The notes under the pieces were generated by a model, which did not search any database, was not told where the DNA came from, and was given only the letters and a program-made list of their open reading frames with translations. Below are positions 56,283 to 64,000 of a DNA stretch of 64,000 nt, in pieces (the first letter of the stretch is position 1; each line of letters begins with the position of its first letter). Both the position numbers and the translations under genes were made by a program. This stretch comes from Spirochaetia bacterium (GTDB lineage: Bacteria; Spirochaetota; Spirochaetia; Treponematales; Treponemataceae), in the NCBI GenBank assembly GCA_900767955.1, contig CAAGBC010000037.1:248001-312000 (forward strand), written 5' to 3'.

Positions 56283-58862
56283 ATGAATTTTAAAAGACTA
56301 TTCAGATGTGCGGGGGGGGGTGCTTGCATAGCGTTATTTGCAATGCTTTTTACAGCTTGTCTTGACCCCAATAACAATGATCCATATCAGAATTCTTACA
56401 AACCTTCTGTGGATACTGTTGGTGCAACTTATGCTGATGTTTTGTTTTGTACAGCGGAGGAATTGCAAACATTAACTTCTTATGAATATTTTTTGTATAA
56501 AGAAAGCAATACAAATTCTGAATATTCAAGTTGGAATAATGATGATAATCTTAGTATTAAAAAATCTATCTATGCAGATAAATATTCAGAAGAACCTTTA
56601 ATTCCAAATACAAATTATACTTTAAAAATTACTTATACATCAAAAGATTATGAAAAGATCGAAAGAACTATAACTTTTAAGACAAAGCCATACGATTTTT
56701 CTAGTTATAAACTAGAATATAATGATATTTATGATACAGTTTATATTTACACAAATGAATTAAAAGTTGGAGATTTAAAAGTATACCGTTCTGAAACTGC
56801 TGATGGTGAATATTCTGAAATAGAAATAGAAAAAGTAGACTCTTCTTTTGTATATTGTAGAGATGAATCAGACACTTTAGAAACAGATAAAACTTATTAT
56901 TATAAATTTAAAATATTTGATTCTAGTTCAGACAAACTTTTATATGAAAGTACAACTCCTTTATCAATTAAAGTTGGTGTAATTCCTCCAAATTATGTAA
57001 ATATGGAATCTCTAAAAGTTTTACAAGGAATCACTAGAGTAAAATTAACATGGGATAAAGTTGACGGTGCAACTGAATATGATATTAAAGTTACAACTGA
57101 TTCCTATAGTGGTGAAGTTTTAGATTCTAAAACAGTAACAGAAGCCGCTTACGAGTTCGATGCTATAAAATGTGTAGAAAACTTTACTCTTAGTAGAGAT
57201 AAAGAATATGAAATTAGAATTACTGCTAAAAATGCTGGAGGAACTTCTTTAGAGAAGTATGAAAGTTTTTATCTAAGTTTACCAAAAATTAGTAAAGTAG
57301 AAGTTATACCTGGTCAAAAAGAAGCACAGTATGTTTGTTATACAAATATTGATTACATACCAGAAGGATGTTCAGTAGAGTATGCTTTAAAAGAAACCTA
57401 TAGCGGTGATGCTATTGTTTCTTCAACAGAGCAAATATTTACACGAACTGGTTTGAATATTGATACAGAATATAGACCTTATAGTAGTTACTATGTGCCT
57501 GGTATGGCATATCTCAATATCTCATACAAGGATAGAAATGGAGATACACAAACCTATGCATCGAATACTAAGGATGTGGAAGAATTTAGAACAGGAAATT
57601 TTGATGCTGTATCTAATCTTGAAGCATTAGAAGAAAATACAACTTCTGTAAGATATAAATTCTCTCCACTTACAACAGAGCAATTAAACGGTCAAAAAGT
57701 TTATTATTATGTTATTGCAGAAGATGACGTAGACAGTTCAACCATAAAAAAAATCGATAACCCTACTGCAGAATACCAAGTGATAGATTCTCTTGAAGCA
57801 GGTAGAGAATATTCGTTGAAAATCCTTGTTTCTAGTGAATCTTCGTTATATTCTTCAGGTATTAAAAATTATAACACTTTTGCAGAAATCAAAGTTATAA
57901 CTGCCTCTGGACTTTCAAAACCAACAAATATTGTTCTTTCTGAAGAAGATGGTATAATGCCAACTCAACCATATCTAAATGTTACATGGGATAAAATTGC
58001 AGAAGACGATGGAACTGGAAATGTTGCTTACGAAATTGAATATAAAGTTCTTAAAAAATCTAAATTCCACAAATTTATTCACGAAGTTAATGGTGAGTTT
58101 GTAAATGCTTATATCAATGAATATAGTGCAAAAATGCCTGTAAATGCTGGTAACAGATATATCGTTCGTGTTGTGGCATACAAAGTTGATGATACATCTA
58201 GCAAAGTATATTCTGAAGAAAGACAAATTCAGTTCTCTAAGTTTGATGATCGTTCTTTAGCAACTGCACTATTGTATCCATCTGCTGTGGGAAATCATAA
58301 TGCTGGTGATGTAATTGATTTTGCAGATCCAAATGTTTGGGATGGTTCAACAGCTCCTAAATCAAGTCTTGCAAAGGGATACAATTTTGGTCTTACACAG
58401 TTTATGGGCGAAGCAGGAACCGGATTGAACTTTATATTACCATCAGGAAATCCTGAATATTTTGCATTCAAAATTAGTTTTGATGGCAAAGATGCAGATA
58501 ATGCAGTAGGAATAGATTCTTCTTATACTCCACGCCTTATTTTTGTGGATAGAAATGCATTCTCTTTAACTTCGCTTGAAAAAACATACGGTGAATTTAG
58601 TAAAATCTACATTGTAGAACCAAATACAGAAGGAGATATTTTAGAAACTTTTAAGGATGATAAACTAGATGGTCGAACTTATGTAAATATGCCTTATTTT
58701 AAACAATCTGGTAATTCATATACTGGTATTTCATTTAGTAGTATAACTTCTGCTCAATCTGCAGGACTTGAAATCAATGAAACTTGGATTTATAACAACA
58801 GTGTTTATATCGGTGTAAAACAAGAACTTGCAGGTAATTTAGGATTCTCTTATTTCTATTAA
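56283..58862 (+). CDS. Fibronectin-type surface lipoprotein with poly-G tract
   Basis: An 859-residue lipoprotein. The signal peptide (MNFKRLFRCAGGGACIALFA) is followed by lipobox LFTAC with Cys near residue 26. Its codons 10-13 contain a run of nine G (56312-56320). The mature protein shows at least five fibronectin type III-like units, for example VKLTWDKVDGATEYDIKVTT and LNVTWDKIAEDDGTGNVAYE, with typical ADTVYTFRVTA-like ends (YEIRITAKNAGG). The C-terminal 200 residues are a distinct domain. Likely a surface-exposed binding protein. A change in the G run would shift the frame and stop synthesis. Confidence 0.85.
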   Translation: MNFKRLFRCAGGGACIALFAMLFTACLDPNNNDPYQNSYKPSVDTVGATYADVLFCTAEELQTLTSYEYFLYKESNTNSEYSSWNNDDNLSIKKSIYADKYSEEPLIPNTNYTLKITYTSKDYEKIERTITFKTKPYDFSSYKLEYNDIYDTVYIYTNELKVGDLKVYRSETADGEYSEIEIEKVDSSFVYCRDESDTLETDKTYYYKFKIFDSSSDKLLYESTTPLSIKVGVIPPNYVNMESLKVLQGITRVKLTWDKVDGATEYDIKVTTDSYSGEVLDSKTVTEAAYEFDAIKCVENFTLSRDKEYEIRITAKNAGGTSLEKYESFYLSLPKISKVEVIPGQKEAQYVCYTNIDYIPEGCSVEYALKETYSGDAIVSSTEQIFTRTGLNIDTEYRPYSSYYVPGMAYLNISYKDRNGDTQTYASNTKDVEEFRTGNFDAVSNLEALEENTTSVRYKFSPLTTEQLNGQKVYYYVIAEDDVDSSTIKKIDNPTAEYQVIDSLEAGREYSLKILVSSESSLYSSGIKNYNTFAEIKVITASGLSKPTNIVLSEEDGIMPTQPYLNVTWDKIAEDDGTGNVAYEIEYKVLKKSKFHKFIHEVNGEFVNAYINEYSAKMPVNAGNRYIVRVVAYKVDDTSSKVYSEERQIQFSKFDDRSLATALLYPSAVGNHNAGDVIDFADPNVWDGSTAPKSSLAKGYNFGLTQFMGEAGTGLNFILPSGNPEYFAFKISFDGKDADNAVGIDSSYTPRLIFVDRNAFSLTSLEKTYGEFSKIYIVEPNTEGDILETFKDDKLDGRTYVNMPYFKQSGNSYTGISFSSITSAQSAGLEINETWIYNNSVYIGVKQELAGNLGFSYFY
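56312..56320 (+). repeat. Homopolymer of nine G inside the signal-peptide codons
   Basis: Nine consecutive G in an AT-rich genome, inside codons 10-13 of the 56283 gene. Replication slippage at such tracts is a common cause of ON/OFF switching of surface proteins. In this sequence the frame is ON. Confidence 0.95.
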
Positions 58863-58880
58863 TTGAACCTAATGTAAAAC

Positions 58881-58919
58881 AAGCGGTCAGGGGCTATGTT
58901 CAAGTCCTTGATTGCTTTT
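58881..58919 (+). terminator. Terminator after the 56283 lipoprotein
   Basis: AAGCGGTCAGGGGC (58881-58894) and GTCCTTGATTGCTT (58904-58917) form fourteen pairs including G-U pairs, followed by a short T run. Confidence 0.75.
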
Positions 58920-58920
58920 G

Positions 58921-58950
58921 GTTGTATCACCTCCCGAAAACGGGAGGTGA
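58921..58950. repeat. Hairpin repeat, copy 1 (CACCTCCCG stem)
   Basis: GTTGTATCACCTCCCG, loop AAAA, CGGGAGGTGA: a perfect ten-pair stem. The first 27 bases recur exactly at 59366-59392, so the two copies flank the gene 58977-59282. The left arm reads like the anti-Shine-Dalgarno end of 16S rRNA (ATCACCTCC). Confidence 0.85.
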
Positions 58951-58976
58951 ATTTATTAAAGTTCGGGGCTAGTTGT

Positions 58977-59282
58977 TTAATAAGTTTTTGAATTGTCTAA
59001 AGTAAAATTATTTTGTTTTACTAAATTAAATAATAAATCTTCATTTTCAATTAAACTTTTTTTTATTGCATTTACATAATCAATATAATGGCTTGGCTCT
59101 AAATAAAATATTTTTTTCTGATTTTTTCTAATGTAAGCCCAAGTAGAAGGAATAAAACATACAATTTTTCCAAAAAGTTCTTCAAATTTAGTTATTTTTT
59201 CAGAAGATAAGTCTTTTTGTAGACAACAAGTAAAAAAATCTCCATCAATAAAATAATCAATATTATCATTTTTATCTTGCAT
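58977..59282 (-). CDS. Small hypothetical protein between hairpin repeats
   Basis: A 101-residue soluble protein (MQDKNDNIDYFIDGDFFTCC, ending NFTLDNSKTY) with GGAG about nine bases before the ATG. It has no signal peptide. No domain is recognised. Sequence features are a helical middle (KDLSSEKITKFEELFGKIV) and an aromatic stretch (FYLEPSHYIDYVNAI). It lies on the opposite strand to its neighbours and between two copies of a hairpin repeat, so it may have been inserted as a small unit. Confidence 0.6.
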   Translation of the reverse strand: MQDKNDNIDYFIDGDFFTCCLQKDLSSEKITKFEELFGKIVCFIPSTWAYIRKNQKKIFYLEPSHYIDYVNAIKKSLIENEDLLFNLVKQNNFTLDNSKTY

Positions 59283-59365
59283 TCACAGTCTCCTCAAATA
59301 AGTTAATTAAATTCTAGTAAAATGTTGGGAACACTTCTTTTAAACCTTCAGAACTTGATTTTTTT

Positions 59366-59393
59366 GTTGTATCACCTCCCGAAAACGGGAGGG
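59366..59393. repeat. Hairpin repeat, copy 2
   Basis: GTTGTATCACCTCCCG, loop AAAA, CGGGAGG, the same 27 bases as 58921-58947. The stem is seven pairs here because the flank differs. Confidence 0.85.
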
Positions 59394-59559
59394 CGTTTTA
59401 GGACTACACATTTTTATAGTGTAACTAAATCTTTGGCACCAACATGGAACTCTTGTAAGTCTACTTCTTCTTGACTCAGAGCGCAAGAAGAAAATTGGTT
59501 TTCTGTTTTGGGCAAAAGCTCTTTGATGCAGTTTTTCTTTGTATTTTCTACATGCGTAA

Positions 59560-59830
59560 AACTTTTAAGAGTGGGAGCGATTGGAGGGCCTGCGAAGCAG
59601 TCCACCGCAGGAGGAGCTTGCGACGACGAGGAGGATGACCGGATAGGGAAGCCTGGAATGAGCGGTTTTGTGGAACTATGATGAGATCCCGAATCATTCT
59701 TCGAAGCAAGTGCGTACGAAGAAGCGTAGCGTTCGGGATGATACATGTTGTTTGGGATGATATGTGAGGGGTGTTGTGATTGTGGAACAAAATCCACCAA
59801 AAAAAAATATTGCATTGAAATTTTCTATTA
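59560..59830. repeat. GC-richer dispersed repeat, long copy
   Basis: This block upstream of comM includes the 53-base core (59622-59674, 49 of 53 identical to 43007-43059). A large hairpin is formed by ATCCCGAA (59685-59692) with TTCGGGAT (59732-59739) and inner arms TTCTTCG/CGAAGAA. The end GGAACAAAATCCACC (59788-59802) again matches the short copy. The whole region 59283-59933 has no convincing gene. A minus-strand ORF at 59414-59815 runs across the repeat and is likely spurious. Confidence 0.7.
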
Positions 59831-59933
59831 ATTTTTGTTTTTTTTTAATTTTTTTTTGCCGAAAAATCATCTTTTTGCGAATTATATAGGTGTAGGGATT
59901 TTTGTTCCTGTGAAACTATTACTTGGAGTTTGT

Positions 59934-61520
59934 ATGCAAATTTATTCCTTTTCGCCTTTTGGGTATGAAGGGTCGTTGGTGACGGTTGAAGTTGATTTAC
60001 GCCGTGGGATTCCTGCTATTGATATTGTTGGGCTTGCGGATGGCGCTGTGAAAGAATCTCGCGAAAGAATGCAGGCTGCAATAAGAAATTCGGGCTTTGA
60101 ATTTCCGTTGGAACGGGTGTTGATTAGCTTGTCTCCTGCTGATTTGAAAAAAGAAGGTGCGGGGTTTGATTTGCCTATTGCTTTGAGTGTGCTTCATGAG
60201 AAAAAACTTCATTCATGTGATGGTAATCCTGATTGTTTTAAGATTAAAGAATCTATTCTTGTGATGGGTGAATTAGAACTTTCTGGAAAAATCAGAGCTG
60301 TGCGTGGAGTTCATGCGGCGGCTTCGACGGCTGTGTCTTTGGGTATTAAAAAATGTATTGTTCCTAATGCAAATGCTCAAGAAGCTAGAGAAGTTTATGG
60401 AATGAGCGTTTTTGGCGCGGATACTTTGATGGAAGCATTTTTGGCTTTGGATAATCCTGATTATTTTTCTGAAAAGAATGATTCGAAGATGTTTGATGTT
60501 TGCCTGTCGGAAGATGAATGTGAAGAAATTGAAGGGGTGTTGTTTCCAAAAGTTGAAGATGGTTATGAATTTTCAGAAGTTGTAGGGCAGAAGTTTTTAG
60601 TTAGGGGGTTGCAGATTGCTGCTGCGGGTGGTCATAATTTGCTTGCAATCGGTGCTCCTGGTTGTGGAAAAACTATGGCTTTGCAAAAGTTTAGAGGTTT
60701 ATTACCACTGCTTACGGTTGATGAATCTCATCCTGTAACTAGGATTATGTCTCTTGCTGGGCAGTTGCCTGTTTCTGAATCTGTCGTAAGGATTCCTCCG
60801 TTTAGAATGCCTCATCAAACTGCAACGATAGAAGGTATGTGTGGTGGTGGAGTATTATGTAGACCTGGTGAGATATCACTTGCACATAATGGAGTTTTGT
60901 TTCTTGATGAAGCGGCAGAATTCCGTTCTTCTGTGTTGCAGATGCTGCGTGTTCCTATTGAGACTGGAAATATTACATTAAGTAGAGCAGGGAGAAGTAC
61001 TATTTTTCCTGCTAATTTTCAGTTGTTGTTGGCGGCGAATCCATGTCCTTGTGGTAATTTTGGTTCTTCTTCAAAAATATGTTTGTGTAGTGCGCGTTCT
61101 GTGGAGATGTATTGGAAGAAATTTTCAGCTCCGTTATTGGATAGAATTGATATTAGAATTCCTGTTGAGCATGTAAGTGATATGATTGATAAACAATCTG
61201 AAGTTGTAAGTACAAAGGTATTGCGATTAAAAATTGCTAAAGCTGTATCGATTCAGCGTAAACGACAAAATGTAAAAAATGCAAAATTGTCTTCGGCTCA
61301 AGTGAAAGAATTATGTAATGTTTCTGATGAAGTAAATAAGTTTTTGGTGAATTCAGCGGAACGATATGGTCTTTCTCCGAGAGGTGTGACAAGTTGCTTA
61401 AAAGTTGCAAGAACGATTGCTGATATGGAAGGTTGTGATGATGTTGAATTAAATCATGTACAAGAAGCGATTTTGTATAGAAAGTCATTTAACAATTTTA
61501 TGGAAAGCTGTTCGGAATAA
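59934..61520 (+). CDS. comM: ComM/YifB-family Mg-chelatase-like AAA+ ATPase
   Basis: A 528-residue AAA+ protein. The N-terminal domain opens with YSFSPFGYEGSLVTVEVDL and IPAIDIVGLADGAVKESRER, typical of ComM, a helicase that promotes branch migration in natural transformation. The Mg-chelatase domain contains Walker A GAPGCGKTM at about 242-250, Walker B VLFLDEAAEF, and LLAANPCPCG. The C-terminal domain ends with RKSFNNFME. The ATG at 59934 has GGAG eight bases upstream; the frame opens earlier at 59835 in repeat DNA. Other competence genes are not in the window. Confidence 0.9.
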   Translation: MQIYSFSPFGYEGSLVTVEVDLRRGIPAIDIVGLADGAVKESRERMQAAIRNSGFEFPLERVLISLSPADLKKEGAGFDLPIALSVLHEKKLHSCDGNPDCFKIKESILVMGELELSGKIRAVRGVHAAASTAVSLGIKKCIVPNANAQEAREVYGMSVFGADTLMEAFLALDNPDYFSEKNDSKMFDVCLSEDECEEIEGVLFPKVEDGYEFSEVVGQKFLVRGLQIAAAGGHNLLAIGAPGCGKTMALQKFRGLLPLLTVDESHPVTRIMSLAGQLPVSESVVRIPPFRMPHQTATIEGMCGGGVLCRPGEISLAHNGVLFLDEAAEFRSSVLQMLRVPIETGNITLSRAGRSTIFPANFQLLLAANPCPCGNFGSSSKICLCSARSVEMYWKKFSAPLLDRIDIRIPVEHVSDMIDKQSEVVSTKVLRLKIAKAVSIQRKRQNVKNAKLSSAQVKELCNVSDEVNKFLVNSAERYGLSPRGVTSCLKVARTIADMEGCDDVELNHVQEAILYRKSFNNFMESCSE

Positions 61521-61560
61521 AAAAAAGACAAGGAGTTGATTTTCAATTCCTTGTCTTTTT
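61519..61560. terminator. Bidirectional terminator between comM and tRNA-Leu
   Basis: AAAGACAAGGA (61524-61534) and TCCTTGTCTTT (61548-61558) form an eleven-pair stem with A runs before and T runs after, so it works on both strands. Confidence 0.88.
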
Positions 61561-61642
61561 ACCGGAAGAGGGACTTGAACCCTCACGAAGTTGCCCTCAA
61601 AAGATTTTGAGTCTTTCGTGTCTACCATTCCACCATTCCGGC
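61560..61642 (-). tRNA. tRNA-Leu (anticodon CAA)
   Basis: An 83-base class II tRNA on the minus strand. Acceptor GCCGGAA pairs with TTCCGGT, the anticodon stem AAAGA/TCTTT carries loop CTCAAAA (anticodon CAA, reads UUG), a long variable arm (TGAGGGCAACTTCGT region) follows, and the T-arm is GAGGG-TTCAAGT-CCCTC. CCA is not encoded. Confidence 0.95.
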
Positions 61643-61696
61643 GTGTAAAAATACTATAACAAATACGGAGGGGTTTTTCAAGTAGTAAACAATCGA

Positions 61697-61702
61697 TATA
61701 AT
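61697..61702 (+). promoter_or_regulatory. -10 box of recQ, probably leaderless
   Basis: Perfect TATAAT ending eight bases before the recQ ATG at 61711. The -35 region is weak (TTTTCA at 61675-61680, 16 bases away). Confidence 0.45.
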
Positions 61703-61710
61703 GAAAAAAT

Positions 61711-63576
61711 ATGAAGGAATTGAAGTCAAACACAATGAAACAGCCTGAAAAAATACTAAAAAGTGTATTTGGATATAATTATTTTAGACCATTGCAAAAA
61801 GATATTATTGATAATGTTTTGAATAAAGTTGATACATTAGCAATAATGCCAACTGGTGGTGGAAAATCTTTATGTTATCAGATTCCTGCTTTGATTTTTG
61901 AAGGGATTACAATTGTTGTTTCTCCGTTGATTTCATTAATGCAAGACCAAGTTTCTTCATTGGTAGAAAATGGCGTAAAAGCTGTGTATTTAAATAGTTC
62001 TCTTGAATGGGATGAATATTGTGATGTTGTTCGCCAAATAAAATCTGGAAAAATAAAAATTGTTTATGTTTCTCCTGAAGGGCTTGCAACGGATAGGATG
62101 AAAAGTATTTTTCAGGAATGTTCTGTTCCGATTGATTGTATTACTGTAGATGAAGCGCATTGTGTAAGTGAATGGGGGCATGACTTTAGACCTGATTATA
62201 TGGGGATTGCAGCCCTTAGAAATTTTTTTCCTGATGCTGTGTTTTTGGCTTTGACTGCAACTGCAACTGACCAAGTAAGAAAAGATATTATAAAAAATTT
62301 GGGAATGAATAAAACTTCCGTTTTTGTTGCTAGTTTTAATAGAGAAAATATTTATCTTGAAGTAAAAACAAAACGGAATCCGTTGGCTCAAATTGTGGAA
62401 TGTTTGAATATGCATCCTGATGAAAGTGGTATTATTTATTGCTTTTCACGAAAACAAGTTGACCAGCTTACTGAATCTTTGGCAAATCTTGGTTATTCTG
62501 TTTTGAATTATCATGCGGGGCTTACTGATGAAGAACGCTCTGCCCATCAGCAGAAATTTATTCGAGATTCTGTTCAGATTATGGTTGCGACTGTTGCTTT
62601 TGGAATGGGGATAAATAAGCCGAATGTTCGTTTTGTTATTCACTATGATATGCCTAAATCTTTGGAAGAATATTATCAGGAAATAGGACGAGCAGGTCGA
62701 GATGGAATGGCATCTCATGCGTTGCTTTTGTATAACTCTGGGGATATTCATAAGATACGATATTTTTTTGATGAAGTTGCAGATGAAGTAAAAGCTGAAA
62801 AATTACTTCAGGGAATGATTAATTATGCAACTAATAAAACTTGTCGTCGTCGTATGTTGCTTTCATATTTTGGAGAAAGCCTTCCATATGAAAATACAAC
62901 GAATGTTAATGACTGTTGTTGTGATTTGTGTTCCGATGAACCTACAAAATTTGTGGATGTAACTGTTCCTGCTCAAAAGTTGATGTGTTGTATTATAAGA
63001 ACGAATCAGCGCTTTGGAACAACTTATATTATTGATGTTTTATTGGGTTCAAGGCAAAAAAGAATTTTAGAAAATGGGCATAATATGATTTCCACATGGG
63101 GAATCGGTAAGGAATTATCTAAAGATGATTGGTTTGAACTTACGGAACGAATGCTTGAAGCTGGTTATATTAAAAAAGTTGGTGAATATAATGTTTTGGA
63201 ATTAACTAGTAGCGGAAAAGGTTTGTTGGTTACTCGTGAAAAGATTGAATTGCCTGTGGTTTTTGAAGAAAAGAAAGAAATTGCAAAGACTGTTCCTGTA
63301 AAAGCAAAGACTGAATTTATTTTGCATAAAAAATCAAATATTTCTATGGATGATGAAGAATGTCGCATTGCAGAAGAATTAAAAGTTTGGAGAAAAAATA
63401 AAGCGGAAGAAGAAAATGTTCCGCCTTATGTAATATTTGGTGATAAGACAATTTCCGATATAGTAGCAAAAAAGCCTCAAACTGAAACTGATTTGCTTTC
63501 TATATACGGAATTGGTTCTGTAAAGGTAGAAAAATTTGGCTCAGCTATTTTAAGAATTGTAAAAAACTTAAATTAG
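61711..63576 (+). CDS. recQ: ATP-dependent DNA helicase RecQ
   Basis: A 621-residue 3'-5' helicase. Motifs in order: FRPLQKDIIDNVL (motif 0), AIMPTGGGKSLCYQIPA (I, about 46-62), VVSPLISLMQDQV (Ia), VDEAHCVSEWGHDFRP (II), LALTATAT (III), IIYCFSRKQVDQL (IV), VATVAFGMGINKPNVRFVIH (V) and YYQEIGRAGRDG (VI). The zinc-binding RQC region has CRRRMLLSYFGE and CCCDLC. An HRDC-like domain ends the protein. It begins at ATG 61711; an internal ATG at 61735 is possible. It shares the tRNA-Leu gap as its promoter region. Confidence 0.94.
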   Translation: MKELKSNTMKQPEKILKSVFGYNYFRPLQKDIIDNVLNKVDTLAIMPTGGGKSLCYQIPALIFEGITIVVSPLISLMQDQVSSLVENGVKAVYLNSSLEWDEYCDVVRQIKSGKIKIVYVSPEGLATDRMKSIFQECSVPIDCITVDEAHCVSEWGHDFRPDYMGIAALRNFFPDAVFLALTATATDQVRKDIIKNLGMNKTSVFVASFNRENIYLEVKTKRNPLAQIVECLNMHPDESGIIYCFSRKQVDQLTESLANLGYSVLNYHAGLTDEERSAHQQKFIRDSVQIMVATVAFGMGINKPNVRFVIHYDMPKSLEEYYQEIGRAGRDGMASHALLLYNSGDIHKIRYFFDEVADEVKAEKLLQGMINYATNKTCRRRMLLSYFGESLPYENTTNVNDCCCDLCSDEPTKFVDVTVPAQKLMCCIIRTNQRFGTTYIIDVLLGSRQKRILENGHNMISTWGIGKELSKDDWFELTERMLEAGYIKKVGEYNVLELTSSGKGLLVTREKIELPVVFEEKKEIAKTVPVKAKTEFILHKKSNISMDDEECRIAEELKVWRKNKAEEENVPPYVIFGDKTISDIVAKKPQTETDLLSIYGIGSVKVEKFGSAILRIVKNLN

Positions 63577-64000
63577 TTTGCAAATAATTTTCTACATTCT
63601 ACGTAGAAACGCTTTTCGTCAGCTTCTCCCATGGAAAAACTTTTGCGTGGTAAAGGCCCTGTTTTGCTTATTGTTTGGAAGAAACTATCTTTTTCTACTG
63701 GTGGCAACAATATTGAAATTGCGTTTTCTTGTTTTCCAAGTCTGAAAACTTCTGCAGAACCGTGTATGTAGTCGATTTCAGGTCTTGCAAGGCGACAACC
63801 GTTTTCATCACAAATGTGTTGATTTGGTGCATTTTTAATAAATTCATCAAGAGCTGGTTGTAATTTTGAAACTGCTAATTCTGTGATATTTGTGGATAAA
63901 CATTTGTATTTTTGAATTCCATCTTCGGTGTATGTAAAACCAAAGTTTGCAACAGAATTTTTTATATTATTTTCCAATGTTTCAGCTGTATCAAAATCTG
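63573..64000 (-). CDS. C-terminal part of a DUF1015-like protein (truncated by window edge)
   Basis: The minus-strand frame is open to the right edge (residues upstream of the nominal TTG at 63977 read DFDTAET), so the 5' end is missing. About 140 C-terminal residues are seen. The end GPLPRKSFSMGEADEKRFYV and the part ISILLPPVEKDSFFQTISKTG recall DUF1015 proteins, which are widespread in spirochaetes, but this is a pattern guess. The last codon overlaps the recQ end by four bases. No function is known. Confidence 0.6.
   Translation of the reverse strand, partial: DFDTAETLENNIKNSVANFGFTYTEDGIQKYKCLSTNITELAVSKLQPALDEFIKNAPNQHICDENGCRLARPEIDYIHGSAEVFRLGKQENAISILLPPVEKDSFFQTISKTGPLPRKSFSMGEADEKRFYVECRKLFAN

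Noticed and set aside
59414..59815. 133-residue minus-strand ORF
   Set aside because: It runs across the GC-richer repeat and large hairpin and has no ribosome-binding site; serine/proline-rich composition looks like non-coding DNA read in frame. A repeat-derived protein cannot be fully excluded.
61485..61733. 82-residue minus-strand ORF
   Set aside because: It spans the tRNA-Leu gene and its terminator.

Overview
The window is an AT-rich bacterial chromosome segment that most resembles a host-associated Treponema (Spirochaetes). The grounds are the mix of gene families and their relatives: a UPF0164 FadL-like outer-membrane protein, a hexapeptide-repeat protein of DUF4954 type, a spirochaete DUF5312-type protein, Lpt-like export genes, many lipoproteins and beta-barrel-like exported proteins, and chemotaxis genes. 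I could not run a search, so the genus is an inference. No phage, insertion sequence or CRISPR array was seen. Layout: 0-3.6 kb holds a truncated Cache-type sensor and small, mostly membrane or exported, unknown proteins. 3.6-7.6 kb holds ribonuclease Y and an lptC-lptA-lptB operon on the minus strand. 7.7-9.8 kb is cheR-cheB. 9.8-16.4 kb holds a TPR protein, a polyprenyl synthase, rlmE, a LysM/M23 peptidase, an ECF sigma/anti-sigma pair and hflX. 16.5-20.5 kb holds a membrane protein with a glutamate-rich 12-residue repeat, then metN-metI. 20.5-26.7 kb holds a DUF5312-type gene, a UPF0164 porin and a large Ig-repeat/OmpA protein. 26.7-34.2 kb holds tRNA-Asn, 5-formyl-THF cyclo-ligase, a degenerate M16 protein, the DUF4954-type protein and a TlpA / small CXXC protein / ferredoxin operon. 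34.2-39.3 kb holds a leader-peptide-controlled leuA operon and guaB. 39.4-43 kb holds a manganese riboswitch with mntP, a family of tiny paralogous proteins and a toxin-antitoxin pair. 43-50 kb holds a DUF1295 enzyme and a lipoprotein/outer-membrane cluster. 50-64 kb holds an orphan DNA methyltransferase, a transglutaminase-TPR protein, a decayed tRNA-Thr, a cyclic-nucleotide regulator, a PHP phosphoesterase, an ATC-hydrolase-like protein, a poly-G-containing fibronectin-type lipoprotein, comM, tRNA-Leu, recQ and a truncated gene. Four things stand out. First, a hairpin-rich element of about 140-225 bp recurs three times (23.3, 41.5, 56.2 kb), each time ending in the ribosome-binding site of the next gene. 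Second, about a dozen genes have a -10 box 6-8 nt before the start codon and no Shine-Dalgarno sequence, which points to widespread leaderless mRNAs. Third, leuA is preceded by a 16-codon leader peptide with five consecutive leucine codons, a terminator and a matching antiterminator, a classical attenuator. Fourth, the 56.3 kb surface lipoprotein has a run of nine G inside its signal-peptide codons, a likely phase-variation switch. A tRNA-Thr(CGU) gene in decay and a toxin-antitoxin operon with its own palindromic operator add to the interest.
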